A DNA stretch of 64,000 nt from Musa acuminata AAA Group (taxonomy: Eukaryota; Streptophyta; Magnoliopsida; Zingiberales; Musaceae): contig NC_088327.1 of assembly GCF_036884655.1 (NCBI RefSeq), positions 13,711,001-13,775,000 of the forward strand. The letters run 5' to 3'. The stretch's first letter is position 1; each line of letters opens with the position of its first letter. This document shows, piece by piece, positions 25,670 through 36,124 of this stretch. The notes beneath the pieces were generated by a model. It saw only the letters and a program-made list of their open reading frames with translations. It made no database searches and was not told the origin of the DNA. The translations under genes and the position numbers were made by a program.

Positions 25670-28345
25670 CTAAAGCCAATCACCTATGTGTCTGATCCCC
25701 ATCAGACCCCTGTGACGCTCAAAGACAATCTGAGACAACGGCTTTGTCAGTGGATCTGCAATGTTATCTTCGGATGGAACTCTTTCCACTACAACATCTC
25801 CTCGGGTCACGATCTCTCTAATAAGGTGGAACCTCCTCAGAACATGCTTAGATTTCTGATGAGACCTAGGTTCCCTTATTTGAGTAATCGCCCCATAATT
25901 GTCGCAATATAAGGAAGTCGACTCCTCGCTACCCGGCACGACTCCCAAATCTGTGATGAACTTCTTCAACCAAACTCCCTCCTTTACTGCATCTGATGCA
26001 GCAATATACTCCGCCTCTGTGGTCGAGTCAACAGTAGTATCTTGCTTGGAACTCTTCCAACACACTGCTCCTCCATTCAAGGTGTACACATACCTTGAAT
26101 TCGACTTGCTATCATCGACATCAAACTGAAAACTTGAGTCTGTGTAGCCTTCAACCTTAAGGCTATTACCTCCATATATTAGTAAAAGATCCTTAGTCCT
26201 TCTCAAGTATTTAAGGATACACTTTACTGCTTTCCAATGCTCCAAGCCTGGATCCGCCTGATACTTGCTCATGACACTCAGAGCATGCGCTATATCAGGC
26301 CTAGTACATAGCATGGCATACATGATAGACCCTATTGCTGAGGCATAAGGTATCATATTCATGTTCGCCCTTTCTTGGAATATTCCATGCCAAAAATTTT
26401 AACAATGGTTTCTATGTACCTGGACTGGGACAAGCCAAGCATCCTTTTGGATCTATCTCTATAGATTCTAATCCCCAAGATATAGGATGCTTCCCCTAAG
26501 TCCTTCATGGAGAAGTGTCTAGATAACCAAGCCTTTACTGTGGATAGCATTCCTACGTCATTCCCAATGATGAGGATGTCATCCACATATAACACCAAAA
26601 ATGTGATAGCGCTCCCACTTACCTTTCTGTATACACAAGGCTCATCTTCGTTCTTAACGAAGTCATAAGATCTGATTGCCTCATCAAATCTTATGTTCTA
26701 ACTTCGGAAAGCTTGCTTTAGTCCATAAATGGATCTAAGCAACCTACACACCTTATCTGGGCAGTTCTTGGACACGAATCCCTCAGGTTGCACCATATAC
26801 ACCTCCTCCTCGAGGTTCCCATTGAGGAATGCGGTTTTCACATCCATCTGTCAGATCTCATAATCATAGTGTGCTGCAATAGCCAATAGAATTCTGATGG
26901 ATTTTAGCATTGCTACGGGTGAGAAGGTTTCGTCGTAGTCAACACCTTGCCTTTGACGATACCCCTTAGCCACTAGCCTTGCTTTATAGGTCTCTATCTT
27001 TCCATCTACTCCGATCTTTTTCTTAAAGATCCACTTGCAACCGATGGGTACAATACCTTCGAGCGCATCAACTAGGTTCCAAACCTTGTTGGAGTATATA
27101 GAATCCATCTCAAAATTCGTGGCTTCTTGCCACTTCCCGGAGTCTATACTCATAATAGCCTCCTCGTAGGTCTGAGAATCAATATCCTCAACATCCTCTC
27201 CTCTAATATGTCCCACATATCTCTCAGTAGGATGGGATACTCTATCAGACCTGCGTACAGTTGAAACTTGTGTATTAGGTACCTGAACAGACTCGGGCTG
27301 TAGAGTGGTGCTTGAGCTTGGTTCTCCAACCTCGCTCAATTCTATCATTCTCCCACTGTCTCCGCCAAGAATGTGTTCCTTCTCAAGGAACACTGCTCTC
27401 TTAGCTACAAAGACCTTTTGATCCTTGAGATGATAGAAATAATACCCACAAGTTTCCTTGGGGTGTCCCACAAATTTGCATCGCTCTGTCCTTGATTCTA
27501 ACTTATCGGGGTTGTGTCTTTTAATATGGGTAGGGCAACCCCAAATCTTAACAACCTTAAGATCAGGCTTCTTCCCTTTCCATATCTCATATAGTGTAGA
27601 CACTACCGACTTAGTTGGAACTCTGTTCAGAAGGTAAGCTGTGGTCTCTAGGGCATATCCCTAGAATAAGATGGGTAGGTCAGCGAAACTCATCATGGAC
27701 CGTACCATATCTAATAGCGTACGATTCCTCCTTTCAAAGACACCATTGAGCTGAGGTGTATAAGGAGGTGTCCATTGGGATAATATCCCATGGTCCTTGA
27801 GGAACTGAGTAAACTCTGTACTTAAGTACTCACCTCCTCGATCTGATCGAAGAGTTTTGATACTCTTTCCAGTCTGGTTCTCCACCTCATTCTTATACTC
27901 TCTGAATTTCTCAAAAGCCTAGGACTTGTACTTCATTAAGTACACATATCCATACCTTGAGAAATCATCAGTAAATGTAATGAAGTAGGAGTAACCTCCA
28001 ATGGCATGAGTTGACATGGGTCCACATACATCACTATGTATGAGTTCCAACAATTCAATGGCTCTCTCTCCAGTTCCACTAAATGGAGAGTTGGTCAGTT
28101 TTCCACGAATGCAAGGCTCGCAAGTTGCATATGACACATAGTCGAATAGATCTAGATATCCATCATTTAGCAACTTTTGAATCATTCCCTCATGGATATG
28201 ACCTAGCCTATAATGCCACAGGTATGCACTATTCACTTCATCTCGTTTCCTCTTAGACACATTTACATTCATGATATGTGGAGTAGTGTCTTGCATAAAC
28301 AAACCTTTATGCAATATTCCTCTCGTCAATCTCACCTCGGCTTTG
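25670..28345 (-). pseudogene. Element C pol (RNase H, RT, integrase; protease deleted)
   Basis: RNase H is open over 25670-26362 (DSTTEAEYIAASDAVKEGVW, ADPLTKPLSQ). RT has MVLYVDDILIIGNDVG (26359-26598), and N-terminal RT and integrase tail lie in 26851-27603 (WIFKKKIGVDGKIETYKAR). The integrase core keeps D,D,E (TDDFSRYGY, LRSDRGGEYLS, NGVFERRNR). Relative to the copy at 32690-32805, C lacks about 67 bp near 26370, which shifts the frame between RT and RNase H. Near 28330 about 250 bp are missing compared with A (16920-17170), removing the end of protease. Several stops are also present. Confidence 0.9.
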
Positions 28346-28466
28346 CTAGAATTTACAATAAATTATAGATGTGATAAGCAATACTGGTATCCAATACCAA
28401 TGCACTATCACAAAAATCTGACAATTGGAGATTGATCATGAATGTACCTGAAGCTTCTCCAAGCTT

Positions 28467-29267
28467 CTATTTCCCCCTTTCTGCTAGGTACTCTTTGCAG
28501 TTTCTCTTCCAGTGCCCATTTTTACCATAGTGGAAGCATTGGCCTTTGTCCTTTGCTGGGTCTTTCTTAGCAACTTTTGCTTTACCTGGTATGTCCTTGC
28601 CCTTTCCCTTCTTAAGGGACCTTTCTGCTTTCCTTTTCTTTCTGGTCTCACCAGTGTAGAGAACTGGCTTCTCTTTCTTAATAGTACTCTCTGCCTCCCT
28701 CAACATATTGAGGAGCTCTGGGAGAGTCACCTCAAGCTTGTTCATATTAAAATTCATTATGAACTGTGAAAAGGAATCTGGTAGGGACTGAAGCACAATG
28801 TCCACACACAAGTTATCCTCTAGGACCATTCCTAGACCTGTGAGTTTCTCTATCCACTCAATCATCTTTAGGACATGGTTCTGAACCAGTGTCCCCTCAG
28901 TCATCCTAGCACGGAAGAGGCTCTTAGATATCTCATATCGCTGAGTCCTTCCCTGTTCCTCAAACAATTTACGGACATGTAGGAGAATGGATCTGGCATC
29001 CATCTTTTGATGTTGTCTCTGTAACTCAGGAGTCATAGAGCCCAACATATAGCACTGAGCAAGAGTGGAGTCATCAATGTACTTCACGTAGCGAGCGATC
29101 TCATCCTCGTTTGCCCCTTCTTCGGGCGTAGGTATCACTGTATCAAGGACGTACATGATTTTCTCTGCTGTGAGAACAATTCTCAAGTTACGGAGCCAAT
29201 CCGTGTAATTTGGACTAGTGAGGCGATTGACATCAAGTATGCCACGTAAGGGATTTGAAAGCGACAT
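28467..29267 (-). CDS. Copia gag polyprotein of element C (open frame)
   Basis: This 266-residue frame starts [20 protein letters not shown]. It has the copia gag layout: an N-terminal [12 protein letters not shown] segment, a capsid-like helical part ([39 protein letters not shown]), a basic stretch ([15 protein letters not shown]) and a nucleocapsid knuckle at the end. The knuckle reads [14 protein letters not shown], with Tyr replacing the second Cys of C-X2-C-X4-H-X4-C. It is the longest intact retroelement frame in the window and could be expressed to form particles, though RNA binding may be weak. It lies about 1.8 kb downstream of the PBS. Confidence 0.9.
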   Translation of the reverse strand: MSLSNPLRGILDVNRLTSPNYTDWLRNLRIVLTAEKIMYVLDTVIPTPEEGANEDEIARYVKYIDDSTLAQCYMLGSMTPELQRQHQKMDARSILLHVRKLFEEQGRTQRYEISKSLFRARMTEGTLVQNHVLKMIEWIEKLTGLGMVLEDNLCVDIVLQSLPDSFSQFIMNFNMNKLEVTLPELLNMLREAESTIKKEKPVLYTGETRKKRKAERSLKKGKGKDIPGKAKVAKKDPAKDKGQCFHYGKNGHWKRNCKEYLAERGK

Positions 29268-29452
29268 TTTCTGAAAATGAAGATGCAGCAGAAATGAATA
29301 ACATGCAGATTTTGCAAGAAATAAACTATCAAGATATGGACTTCTATCTTAATATGCTCCCACTATTTTACTAACGAGTCACGCGACACCCTCAGCACGT
29401 GAAACGAAAGTCTCCGGCAGACTTCTAGTGGGGATCAGGATCCAATCAGCGT

Positions 29453-29770
29453 CTTAGTGTAACCTCGAGGGACTCGACCAATCACACTAAGCCTAAAAGG
29501 TAGGCAACTCTTGCCGATCACAACTCCTTGTGATTCCCGTCCTGTTCGGCCTTCGAATCACCATGGCCTCGAGGGACTCGACCAACCATGATGCTCGGTT
29601 AAGTCAACACCTTCGTTACAAGATAAGTCTGATTTGATGATATACCCTCGAGGGACTCGACCAAGTATACCATGCCCTCAGGTCACCGGTGACATCTCTA
29701 TGTCGTAAGCAAGATAGCGAATCACGATATAGGTGAGTCTCGAGGGACTCGACCAACTCAACCTACACCA
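29453..29770 (-). repeat. Array of four stem-loops with a common loop (leader of C)
   Basis: Same arrangement as in A. The loop word CTCGAGGGACTCGACCAA occurs four times at about 29464, 29568, 29647 and 29738. Arms include CTTAGTGT/ACACTAAG (29453-29460 with 29484-29491), CACCATGG/CCATGATG, ATGATATAC/GTATACCAT, and AGGTGAGT/ACTCAACCT with a bulge. Arms differ among the four while the loop stays the same. Confidence 0.8.
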
Positions 29771-30554
29771 GGAATCGGTTCCTACTTATAACGATGGAAG
29801 GCCACGTGGGTCAATCTAATTGCCTCATGTTTACCGACTTAATATTATCGAGAGATGTTTCTAAGATTTGGTCTCCTAATATAACATGTCACACATATAC
29901 ATATTTAATATATATATACATCACATGTAAATATATATACTTATCTAATATGTGTATAATCAATTACACCAGATGATCATGGACCACAACCTAATGTGAT
30001 TAGGCCCGAGCCAATAGGCCTAATCACTCATATCAAGATCTATGTGTGCAACGGTGCATCTCCATGCCCTGTGATCGTCCATCTCGTCCTCATCGGTACC
30101 GTCGACATCGGTTCCGTCGACATCTTGATGCATCTTCATGCATCGCGATCGTCCGTCTAGTGGGTCCCGCTATCGCATCCACGCTCCCGCTGCGCATCCT
30201 CATGTGATTACAACTTAATCATAGGCACGCAGGCCCGACAATAAACGAGAAATATAATGGAGGCTCGCAGACCTCAATAATAATAATCACAAGTACACAC
30301 ATCACACAGTCCATGATCATCCGTCCACACATCATACATCACATGTATAAATAATCATCATCATGTAGGACTACTAGATAATAATAAAAATAATAATCAA
30401 CTAAACCTTTTAATTAATTAATATTTTCTGAAATCAGGGACATGTAGGGAATTTCTGAATTTATAGGGGTATTTTCATAATTTGTACAAAGACAGAAACT
30501 GGAATTTCTCAAATTCCGAGGGGCAAAACTATCTTTTGTCCAGAAAACCCTAAT

Positions 30555-30960
30555 GCCCTTTCCCCTTTTCGCTGGTGCCGCCGCCGCCACCCTGCCGGCG
30601 GCGACCTGTGCGGCGAATGAGGGCACTACCCTCGCCTGCAGGCGGCACGCCCGCTGGCGGCGCTGCCGCTGTGGGTGGGCACCCCCTTCGGGCGCCGCTG
30701 CCTCCGCAGGGGGTGCTGTCCCGCCGGGCGGCCGCCCCTGTGGGGGGGAGGGTTTCGCCCGCGGGAGCAGCGGCGGCAAGCGCCGCTGCCCTGCGGCGCC
30801 TCACCCCGCAGGAGAAGCAACCGCAGGCGCCTCTGCCCGCGGGCTGCCAGCCCCGCCGGCAGCAAGCCTGCTGCAAGCAGGCCGCCGGCCGGCTGCTGTA
30901 GACGCAGCCCCTGTGCTGCCCGCCTTCGGCTGCGCTTCACGCACGCAGATCGAGGGCAGC
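30555..30960. other. GC-rich block in the leader of C
   Basis: About 400 bp of very GC-rich sequence is full of GCCGCC, GGCGGC and CTGCAAGCAGG-type words. It is flanked by the conserved CCCTAATGCCC and CAACGATTTTGAC boundaries that also flank the block in A. Overlapping long frames on both strands are a composition effect. Confidence 0.75.
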
Positions 30961-31062
30961 AACTGTTGCTGCCCTTCCTTGTTTTTGCGTCAACGATTTT
31001 GACATCAAAATTCTTTCTAAACACAACACACGCAGTTCAAAACCAATCATTCGCACGAACAA

Positions 31063-31078
31063 CCTGGCTCTGATACCA
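31063..31078 (-). other. Primer binding site of element C
   Basis: The minus strand reads TGGTATCAGAGCCAGG next to the 5' LTR. Confidence 0.93.
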
Positions 31079-31079
31079 C

Positions 31080-32575
31080 TGTTGGGAAATCATGGGGGCG
31101 ACATCACATGCGCAGCGGAAGAACAAGAAAACAAAATCCCCGATTCTCAAAAAAAGATGTTCGTCGTCGTGCGAAGATTGGTGCGTAAAAATCCGTGAAA
31201 CATGAAACTGCGTATAGAGTAGATTGTGTTACCTAGGGAGATCGTATATCCCTGTTTCCTTGCAGATCCTTAGGAGAGGGTAAAGGAGGTCAAGCGTCCT
31301 CCTCTCTAGCGGTGATCCACACAGCAGGGTTGCGACGACGCTCCTCAAGACTCCAGGCCTGCTCTGAGGTGGAAAGGAAGAGGAGAATAGGAAAGGCAAG
31401 CAAAGGCTCTAGCCGATGAGGCTCTGAATCCCTCCTATTTATAGAGGTCCCCTGTCAAACCCTAATGGGTCCTCCCCTAGTGGATATTGGATCTGCATCC
31501 AATAAGACAAGGGCTCCGTCGAATATCTCATATCCGAACCTCTACTCATCGCAATGCCTACCATATGTGTGTGACCCTCTAGGCCCAATATCGAGCTGGC
31601 CGTGAGTCATACCTGTCAGAACTCCTTCTAACTCAGTGAATTATTATCTTTGTAATAATTCACTTGACTCATCGACTACGGACGTACTAGGCCACTACGC
31701 CGTAGTCCCCAAACGATACAGGGGAATCCAATCCATTGGACCTGTCTGTCCTCAGTTACCGTGTACCTATAATCTCCCATCCATCTAATATCCCAGAGAC
31801 CGTATATCGAGCATGGTGTTGTCAGACCCATACGGTTTCTACTCGAGTCTCGCTCTAATCGGATTCTCCCGGAGAACTCTTTCTCTCTCAACCCGAATGA
31901 CCCTGGCCAGGTATTTGTCTGAGCAAGAACACATGGGATATTCCTCTCATGACGCCGAGAGTGGATGATCCTCTATCGACACTCAATAGCCCTCGTAAGG
32001 TCGACTACCACTCCCAATAACCAACTATACTAGATCTGGGACAGCCAAACCTATAAGTCTAGTATCAAAGAGTGGAGCACTCATACAGGACATCCTTGGT
32101 GTCTCAAGTCTAAGGACCAGATACACCACTAGGACTACGGAATCGCTGTCTGACAATAAGGCATCATCAACCATCCAACATTCCGTAAGCGGATCAATCA
32201 GTGAACTCATTCTCCAATGAGCACATGTACTGTATCCCTAGTGTCCCTACACGAGCAGCTATGAGACCAGCTGCATCCATCATATGGACGGGTATACAGC
32301 ACACCAGTCTATCCGGTTATCACGATGTCCCTCTCGAGTAACCTATGACCGGGATCATTTAGGATATGTGCTTAAAGGTGAATCGATCTCATTATCGTGA
32401 TCTCATCATGATCCGATTCCCATTGCACAAATCCAAGGACATCACAATATATATATGCATTTATGCAATAGTTATAAAGTGATATACGCCAAAATATAAT
32501 AAGCAAAAAGATTCTGTATCAAGTCACACGTGCCATCACTCACGTGATTGGCTTGCTGGGCACCTATGACTAGCA
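31080..32575 (-). repeat. 5' LTR of element C
   Basis: The 1496-bp LTR is paired with 24160-25655 and is the same length. Differences are a small number of single-base changes. Confidence 0.94.
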
Positions 32576-32811
32576 CTTCTTTCTAGTGCTCCAAGCCTAG
32601 ATCTGCTTAATACCTGCTCATGACACCTAGAGCATGTACTATATCAGGCCTAGTACATAGCATGACATACATGATAGACCCTATTGCTGAAGCATAAGGT
32701 ATCATATCCATGTTCGCCCTTTCTTCAGGAGTCTTTGGAGACATACTCCTAGAAAGCGATATCCCATGTCTCATCGGTATGAGACCTCTCTTAGAATTTT
32801 CCATGCCAAAC
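32576..32811 (-). pseudogene. RNase H/RT junction fragment of element B
   Basis: The minus frame 32607-32804 encodes the late RT/early RNase H part (GLIPMRHGISLSRSMSPKTP, IPYASAIGSIMYVMLCTRPD). It contains the 67 bp that C lacks. It ends at caaac, the target duplication of G, and resumes at 38532 with the next RT residues. Confidence 0.88.
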
Positions 32812-33286
32812 TGATAAGACCCTAAAGTCTTATCGTCGCTTTGATACCAAATGATAAGACCCTAAAGTCTTATCGTCACTCTAATACCAAATGATAAGAC
32901 TCTAAAGTCTTATCGTGGAAGAAATGGGAGAAAAAGGGAATGATAATGATCGCTTCGAGGGGATCGGCCTCCTTGATCGCTTCGAGGGGATCGGCCCTCC
33001 TTGATCACTTCGAGGGAATCGACCCTCCTTGATCGCTTCGAGGGGATCGGCCTCTTAGGGTTTGTCAAAATACAGAATAATATTTTTCATAGATAATTGA
33101 AAAGAAGGAGTTACATCCCTATTTATAGAGTTTCACCCAAAGTCCATCAGGACTTGAACTCTAATAATAAATAAATATTAAATAAACCTCTACTTGACTT
33201 TAACTGAACCAAACCGACTCAATAAACAACTGGACTAAACAGACTCAATAAACATTATTCAAAAGCTCATAAAAAGGTTCCTAACA
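32812..33286 (-). repeat. 3' LTR of gypsy element G
   Basis: The 475-bp LTR starts with two 40-bp tandem units (from 32812 and 32852) and a partial third, each containing the inverted repeat GATAAGAC...GTCTTATC and a TTTGATACCAAA-type PBS complement. It also carries four copies of a 27-28-bp GATCGCTTCGAGGGGATCGG repeat (32948-33054); the other LTR has one. It ends GGTTCCTAACA. Confidence 0.9.
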
Positions 33287-33300
33287 GTTCCTCCCTCTTC
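33287..33300 (-). other. Polypurine tract of gypsy element G
   Basis: The minus strand reads GAAGAGGGAGGAAC directly upstream of the 3' LTR. Confidence 0.8.
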
Positions 33301-33372
33301 AAATCGGCCTTGTCCTAAAGGCTGAGTAGCATAAATCTCGGGGAGCTTCTCTTTTAGCACTTTAGTCATAGA

Positions 33373-33930
33373 CTATCTGCAGTGCATCATAACTCGTTGA
33401 TCAAGTAAGTATGGTATCCACTTTTTGATAGTGTAAGCAACAAGTCGGTCTTTCAGTGTAGTAATCATTGCAAGAAACTTCTGGCCTTGTATAATCAATT
33501 TTATCTTTGAACCTTTGTTATCACAAGTGAAAATTTGTCCATCAACGATCTTTACTTTGAATATGTCATAGTCTTTAATGTGGTGGGCCAATCGGTCAAC
33601 AATCTCACTATCTATAAAATTGTTAGTGCTACCAGTATCAATCAAAACTATAATAGGCTGATGCTCCAGAGTTCCGCCAACTTTCATAGTTTGCGGGTTA
33701 GAGTAGTCGGCTAATGTATGCATTGTATGTACGGTAGGTTCAACGTCTTCATTAGAATTTATACCTTCAAGATCGGAGTCCACATTCTTAGCTTTCGGCT
33801 CCTCTCCAATTGGTTCAATCATCATAAGTTGCCCTTGTTTACATCGATGCTCTATACTCCATTTTTCATCATAGTACAAACCCCTTGCTGATCTTTCCTT
33901 GCTAATTTTTTTTCTCATGTAGATTTGCAA
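33373..33930 (-). pseudogene. Gypsy aspartic protease region of G
   Basis: A 185-residue open frame holds the retropepsin motif IVLIDTGSTNNFID at about residues 109-122, with the D-T-G triad intact, and a downstream KLIIQGQKFLAM strand. It follows gag in the gypsy order. It ends about 70 bp from the purine tract, so the polymerase that normally follows is absent. The frame itself is intact but belongs to an element with a broken gag. Confidence 0.85.
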
Positions 33931-34558
33931 ATGAGATCGCAGCTATCATAGTGCGGGGTTGACGAGCCTTAACTTCACACCGGATCTCTGGAATAAGCCA
34001 TTCAATAAATGTATCCAGAAGTTGTCGGTCCGACCAATCTCTAGCTTGATTTGACAATCATTCAAACCTACACTGATATCCTAACACTGTAGAAGTCTGA
34101 CGAATTTTGGCGAGCTGGCAATCAACATTCTCATATTCAGATGGGCCAAAGCAAACAAGAAGCCCTCTTTTGAACTGCTCCCATGAAGGAACTCCGTGGA
34201 AAGTTTCATACCAATCGTACCACTAGAGTGCATCTCCCTCGAGCTAGATTGAGGCCACTTCTACCTTGGATTCTTTTGGGGTTCTGTGAAAATGAAAAAA
34301 AATTTCTGCCTTAGAGATCCAATTGGTCGGATCTCCATCTTTCCATCTCGAAAATTCCATCTTCATGTGTGAGTAATTTGTGTCACAATCTTGGAGCCAT
34401 TTTCTTGTATTTTCAGATCTGTGCAATGTAGAACTTGAGCCCCCATTTTGTTGAAATTTGCTGAGGCTCTCCAGTAGGTTCTTTTTGAAATCATTAAGTG
34501 TTTCTTGCAGTCGGTTCTCAATTCTGATTTCCAATGTTTCCATTTGTGCTTTCACCAA
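33931..34558 (-). pseudogene. Gypsy gag of G (broken)
   Basis: The minus strand encodes a retrotransposon gag domain: KMEFSRWKDGDPTNWISKAE, then FFHFHRTPKESKVEVASI. After an in-frame stop near 34244 come WYDWYETFHGVPSWEQFKRG and ARDWSDRQLLDTFIEWLIPE. At least one more stop lies inside. The N-terminal frame (34244-34558) is 104 residues and starts MVKAQMETLEIRIENRLQET, a likely coiled coil. Confidence 0.85.
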
Positions 34559-36030
34559 GTTATTAGTGGCTATTGCGTAAGACTACAAATCTGTAATCTC
34601 AACTCCTGTTTTTGGTGTCGGTCAAGGGCATCAACACTGTCGATGCGAAGTTGCGGAGGAGGTGGACGCCAAGGGCAGTGTAGCGGTCGCTGCGTTGGAG
34701 GAAGAGTAGCTGCCCTGTTTCTATCGCTGCGTGAGGTGAGAGCGCCGGGGTTGAAAGGCGACTGCGTTGATGTAGCTGTAGTTGCTGCGACCCAAGGGGC
34801 GATCGTCGAGCAATGGGGTTGAGGCTGCAGTGATGGCAACCTGTGGTGATGGCAACCTGTGGTTGTGGCAGAATATGCTAAGCAAGGGGGAGGCGGCGTT
34901 GATGCGGTCGATGTTGAGAAGAGGAATCGGTGTTTCATGCACTGCTGGGGTTGAGGCAAGGCAGTGTACTTGCTGCAACTGCTGCGTTCGCTGTTGGAGG
35001 GTGGCTGCTGCAGAACGAGGGGTTGGTCGTTGGCCGGGAGCGACGACGGTGGTTACAATCGGCGGCTGCGGCAGCAGAGGGTGCCATTGTTTTTGTTGCT
35101 GCGTGGTGGTTGCTGCGTACTCTGTTTTTGTAGCACCACCGAAGGAGTTGGCCGGAAGGATCACGAGCGGTTGAGGAGAAGACTACGGTGGCTGGCAGCA
35201 ACGGTGGTCGCTAGCCGGAGCGCAGCGTTGGCGGTGGAGAAGGAGGCAGCGAGGGTCGCGGCCGGGATCGACGGCGGCTGCAGCAACAGAGGAAGCTATG
35301 TTTCTGCAACCGTTGCAACGAGGGCTGCGGCAACTGGCGGCTGCGGCTGCGACCCAACGGGGGGGGGCACGGCGAGGGTTGCGGCTGGGGGGCGGGCGGC
35401 GGTGATCGAGCGATCGGGAAGCAGCGGCGGCGGTGGAGAAAAAGGCAGCGAGCGTCGTCGCTGGCCGGGAAGTTACGATGCTGGAGATGGGAAACAAGGT
35501 GCTGTGTTTCTATTGCACCATAGCCGGAGCCGCTGGCGATGCTGGCAACGGCGGTGCGGCGGTCAAGGAGGTAGCAGTGGTGGCGCGGTTGGAAGCAGCG
35601 TCACCAACGATCGCCGACGAGGGGAGGTCGAGCGGCTGCGGCTGCGACCCAAGGGGAGGCGGCCGGCGGCAGTAGGGCTGGGATGGACGCTGGTAGCGTC
35701 GTCTCCTGGCCGGGGAACAACTGCGGCGATGGTCGCCCGCCGGGAAGCGAGGCGATGGTGGGTGCTGGCCGGAGAGCAGCAGCGGTGGGTGGGCTGGCCG
35801 GAAGCAGGGGACGCAGGGGTGGCTGCGGCTTCTTCTTCCTCTCGTGTTTCTTTTTTTTTTTTTGAACGAGATAGGGCAGCGAGGAGGTCGAGCAGTGGTC
35901 GAAGGTCACTGGCCGGGGAAACAGCGACAACGGTGAAGAAAGAGTTGCCTTGTAGTGGTGGTGGGGAAGAAGGGAAGCAAGGCTGAGGCAGGCTGCGCCA
36001 AGGATCGTTGTTCTGAGACCAAATGGTAAG
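34559..36030 (-). other. 5' leader of gypsy element G, GC-rich low complexity
   Basis: This is 1.5 kb between PBS and gag, made of GCTGCGG, GGTGGCTG and GCGACC words with a T13-like run near 35850. Long open frames occur on both strands, including one of 340 codons at 34964-35986 (+), but they are Gly/Arg/Val-rich, overlap each other and lack any recognisable domain. I take them as composition artefacts in a structured leader. Confidence 0.7.
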
Positions 36031-36124
36031 ACTCTGATACCAAATGATAAGACCCTAAAGTCTTATCGTCGCTCTGATACCAAATGATAAGACCCTAAAG
36101 TCTTATCGCCACTCTGATACCAAA
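36031..36124 (-). repeat. Repeated primer binding site/LTR end units of G
   Basis: The true PBS (minus TGGTATCAGAGT, 36031-36042) abuts the 5' LTR. Two 40-bp units (36045-36084 and 36085-36124) inside the LTR each repeat LTR end plus PBS (minus TTTGGTATCAGAG). A decayed extra copy is visible at 36011-36030. Confidence 0.85.

Larger units (their letters stand above)
29268..31062 (-). other. 5' leader of element C
   Basis: This is 1.8 kb without a credible gene. From gag outward it holds the stem-loop array (29453-29770), AT-rich sequence (29860-30500) and a GC-rich block (about 30555-30960) close to the PBS. It matches the leader of A over most of its length, apart from the GC-rich block, which is related but rearranged. 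Confidence 0.8.
24160..32575 (-). mobile_element. Angela-like Ty1/copia element C (youngest of the family here)
   Basis: This 8416-bp element has two LTRs of identical length (1496 bp) that differ by only scattered bases by eye. Flanks are attct and cttct, a target duplication with one change. It has PBS, leader, an open gag, and pol with defects. A deletion in RT/RNase H and another removing most of the protease region make it non-autonomous. It sits in the RNase H gene of B. Confidence 0.94.

Noticed and set aside
30414..31073. Overlapping Ala/Gly/Arg-rich frames in element C
   Set aside because: Same GC-rich leader effect. There is no conserved frame between the A and C copies.
34964..35986. 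340-codon open frame on the plus strand
   Set aside because: It is Gly/Arg/Val-rich, overlaps open frames on the other strand, has no domain, and lies in the GC-rich leader of the gypsy element. Rare stop codons in GC-rich DNA explain it.
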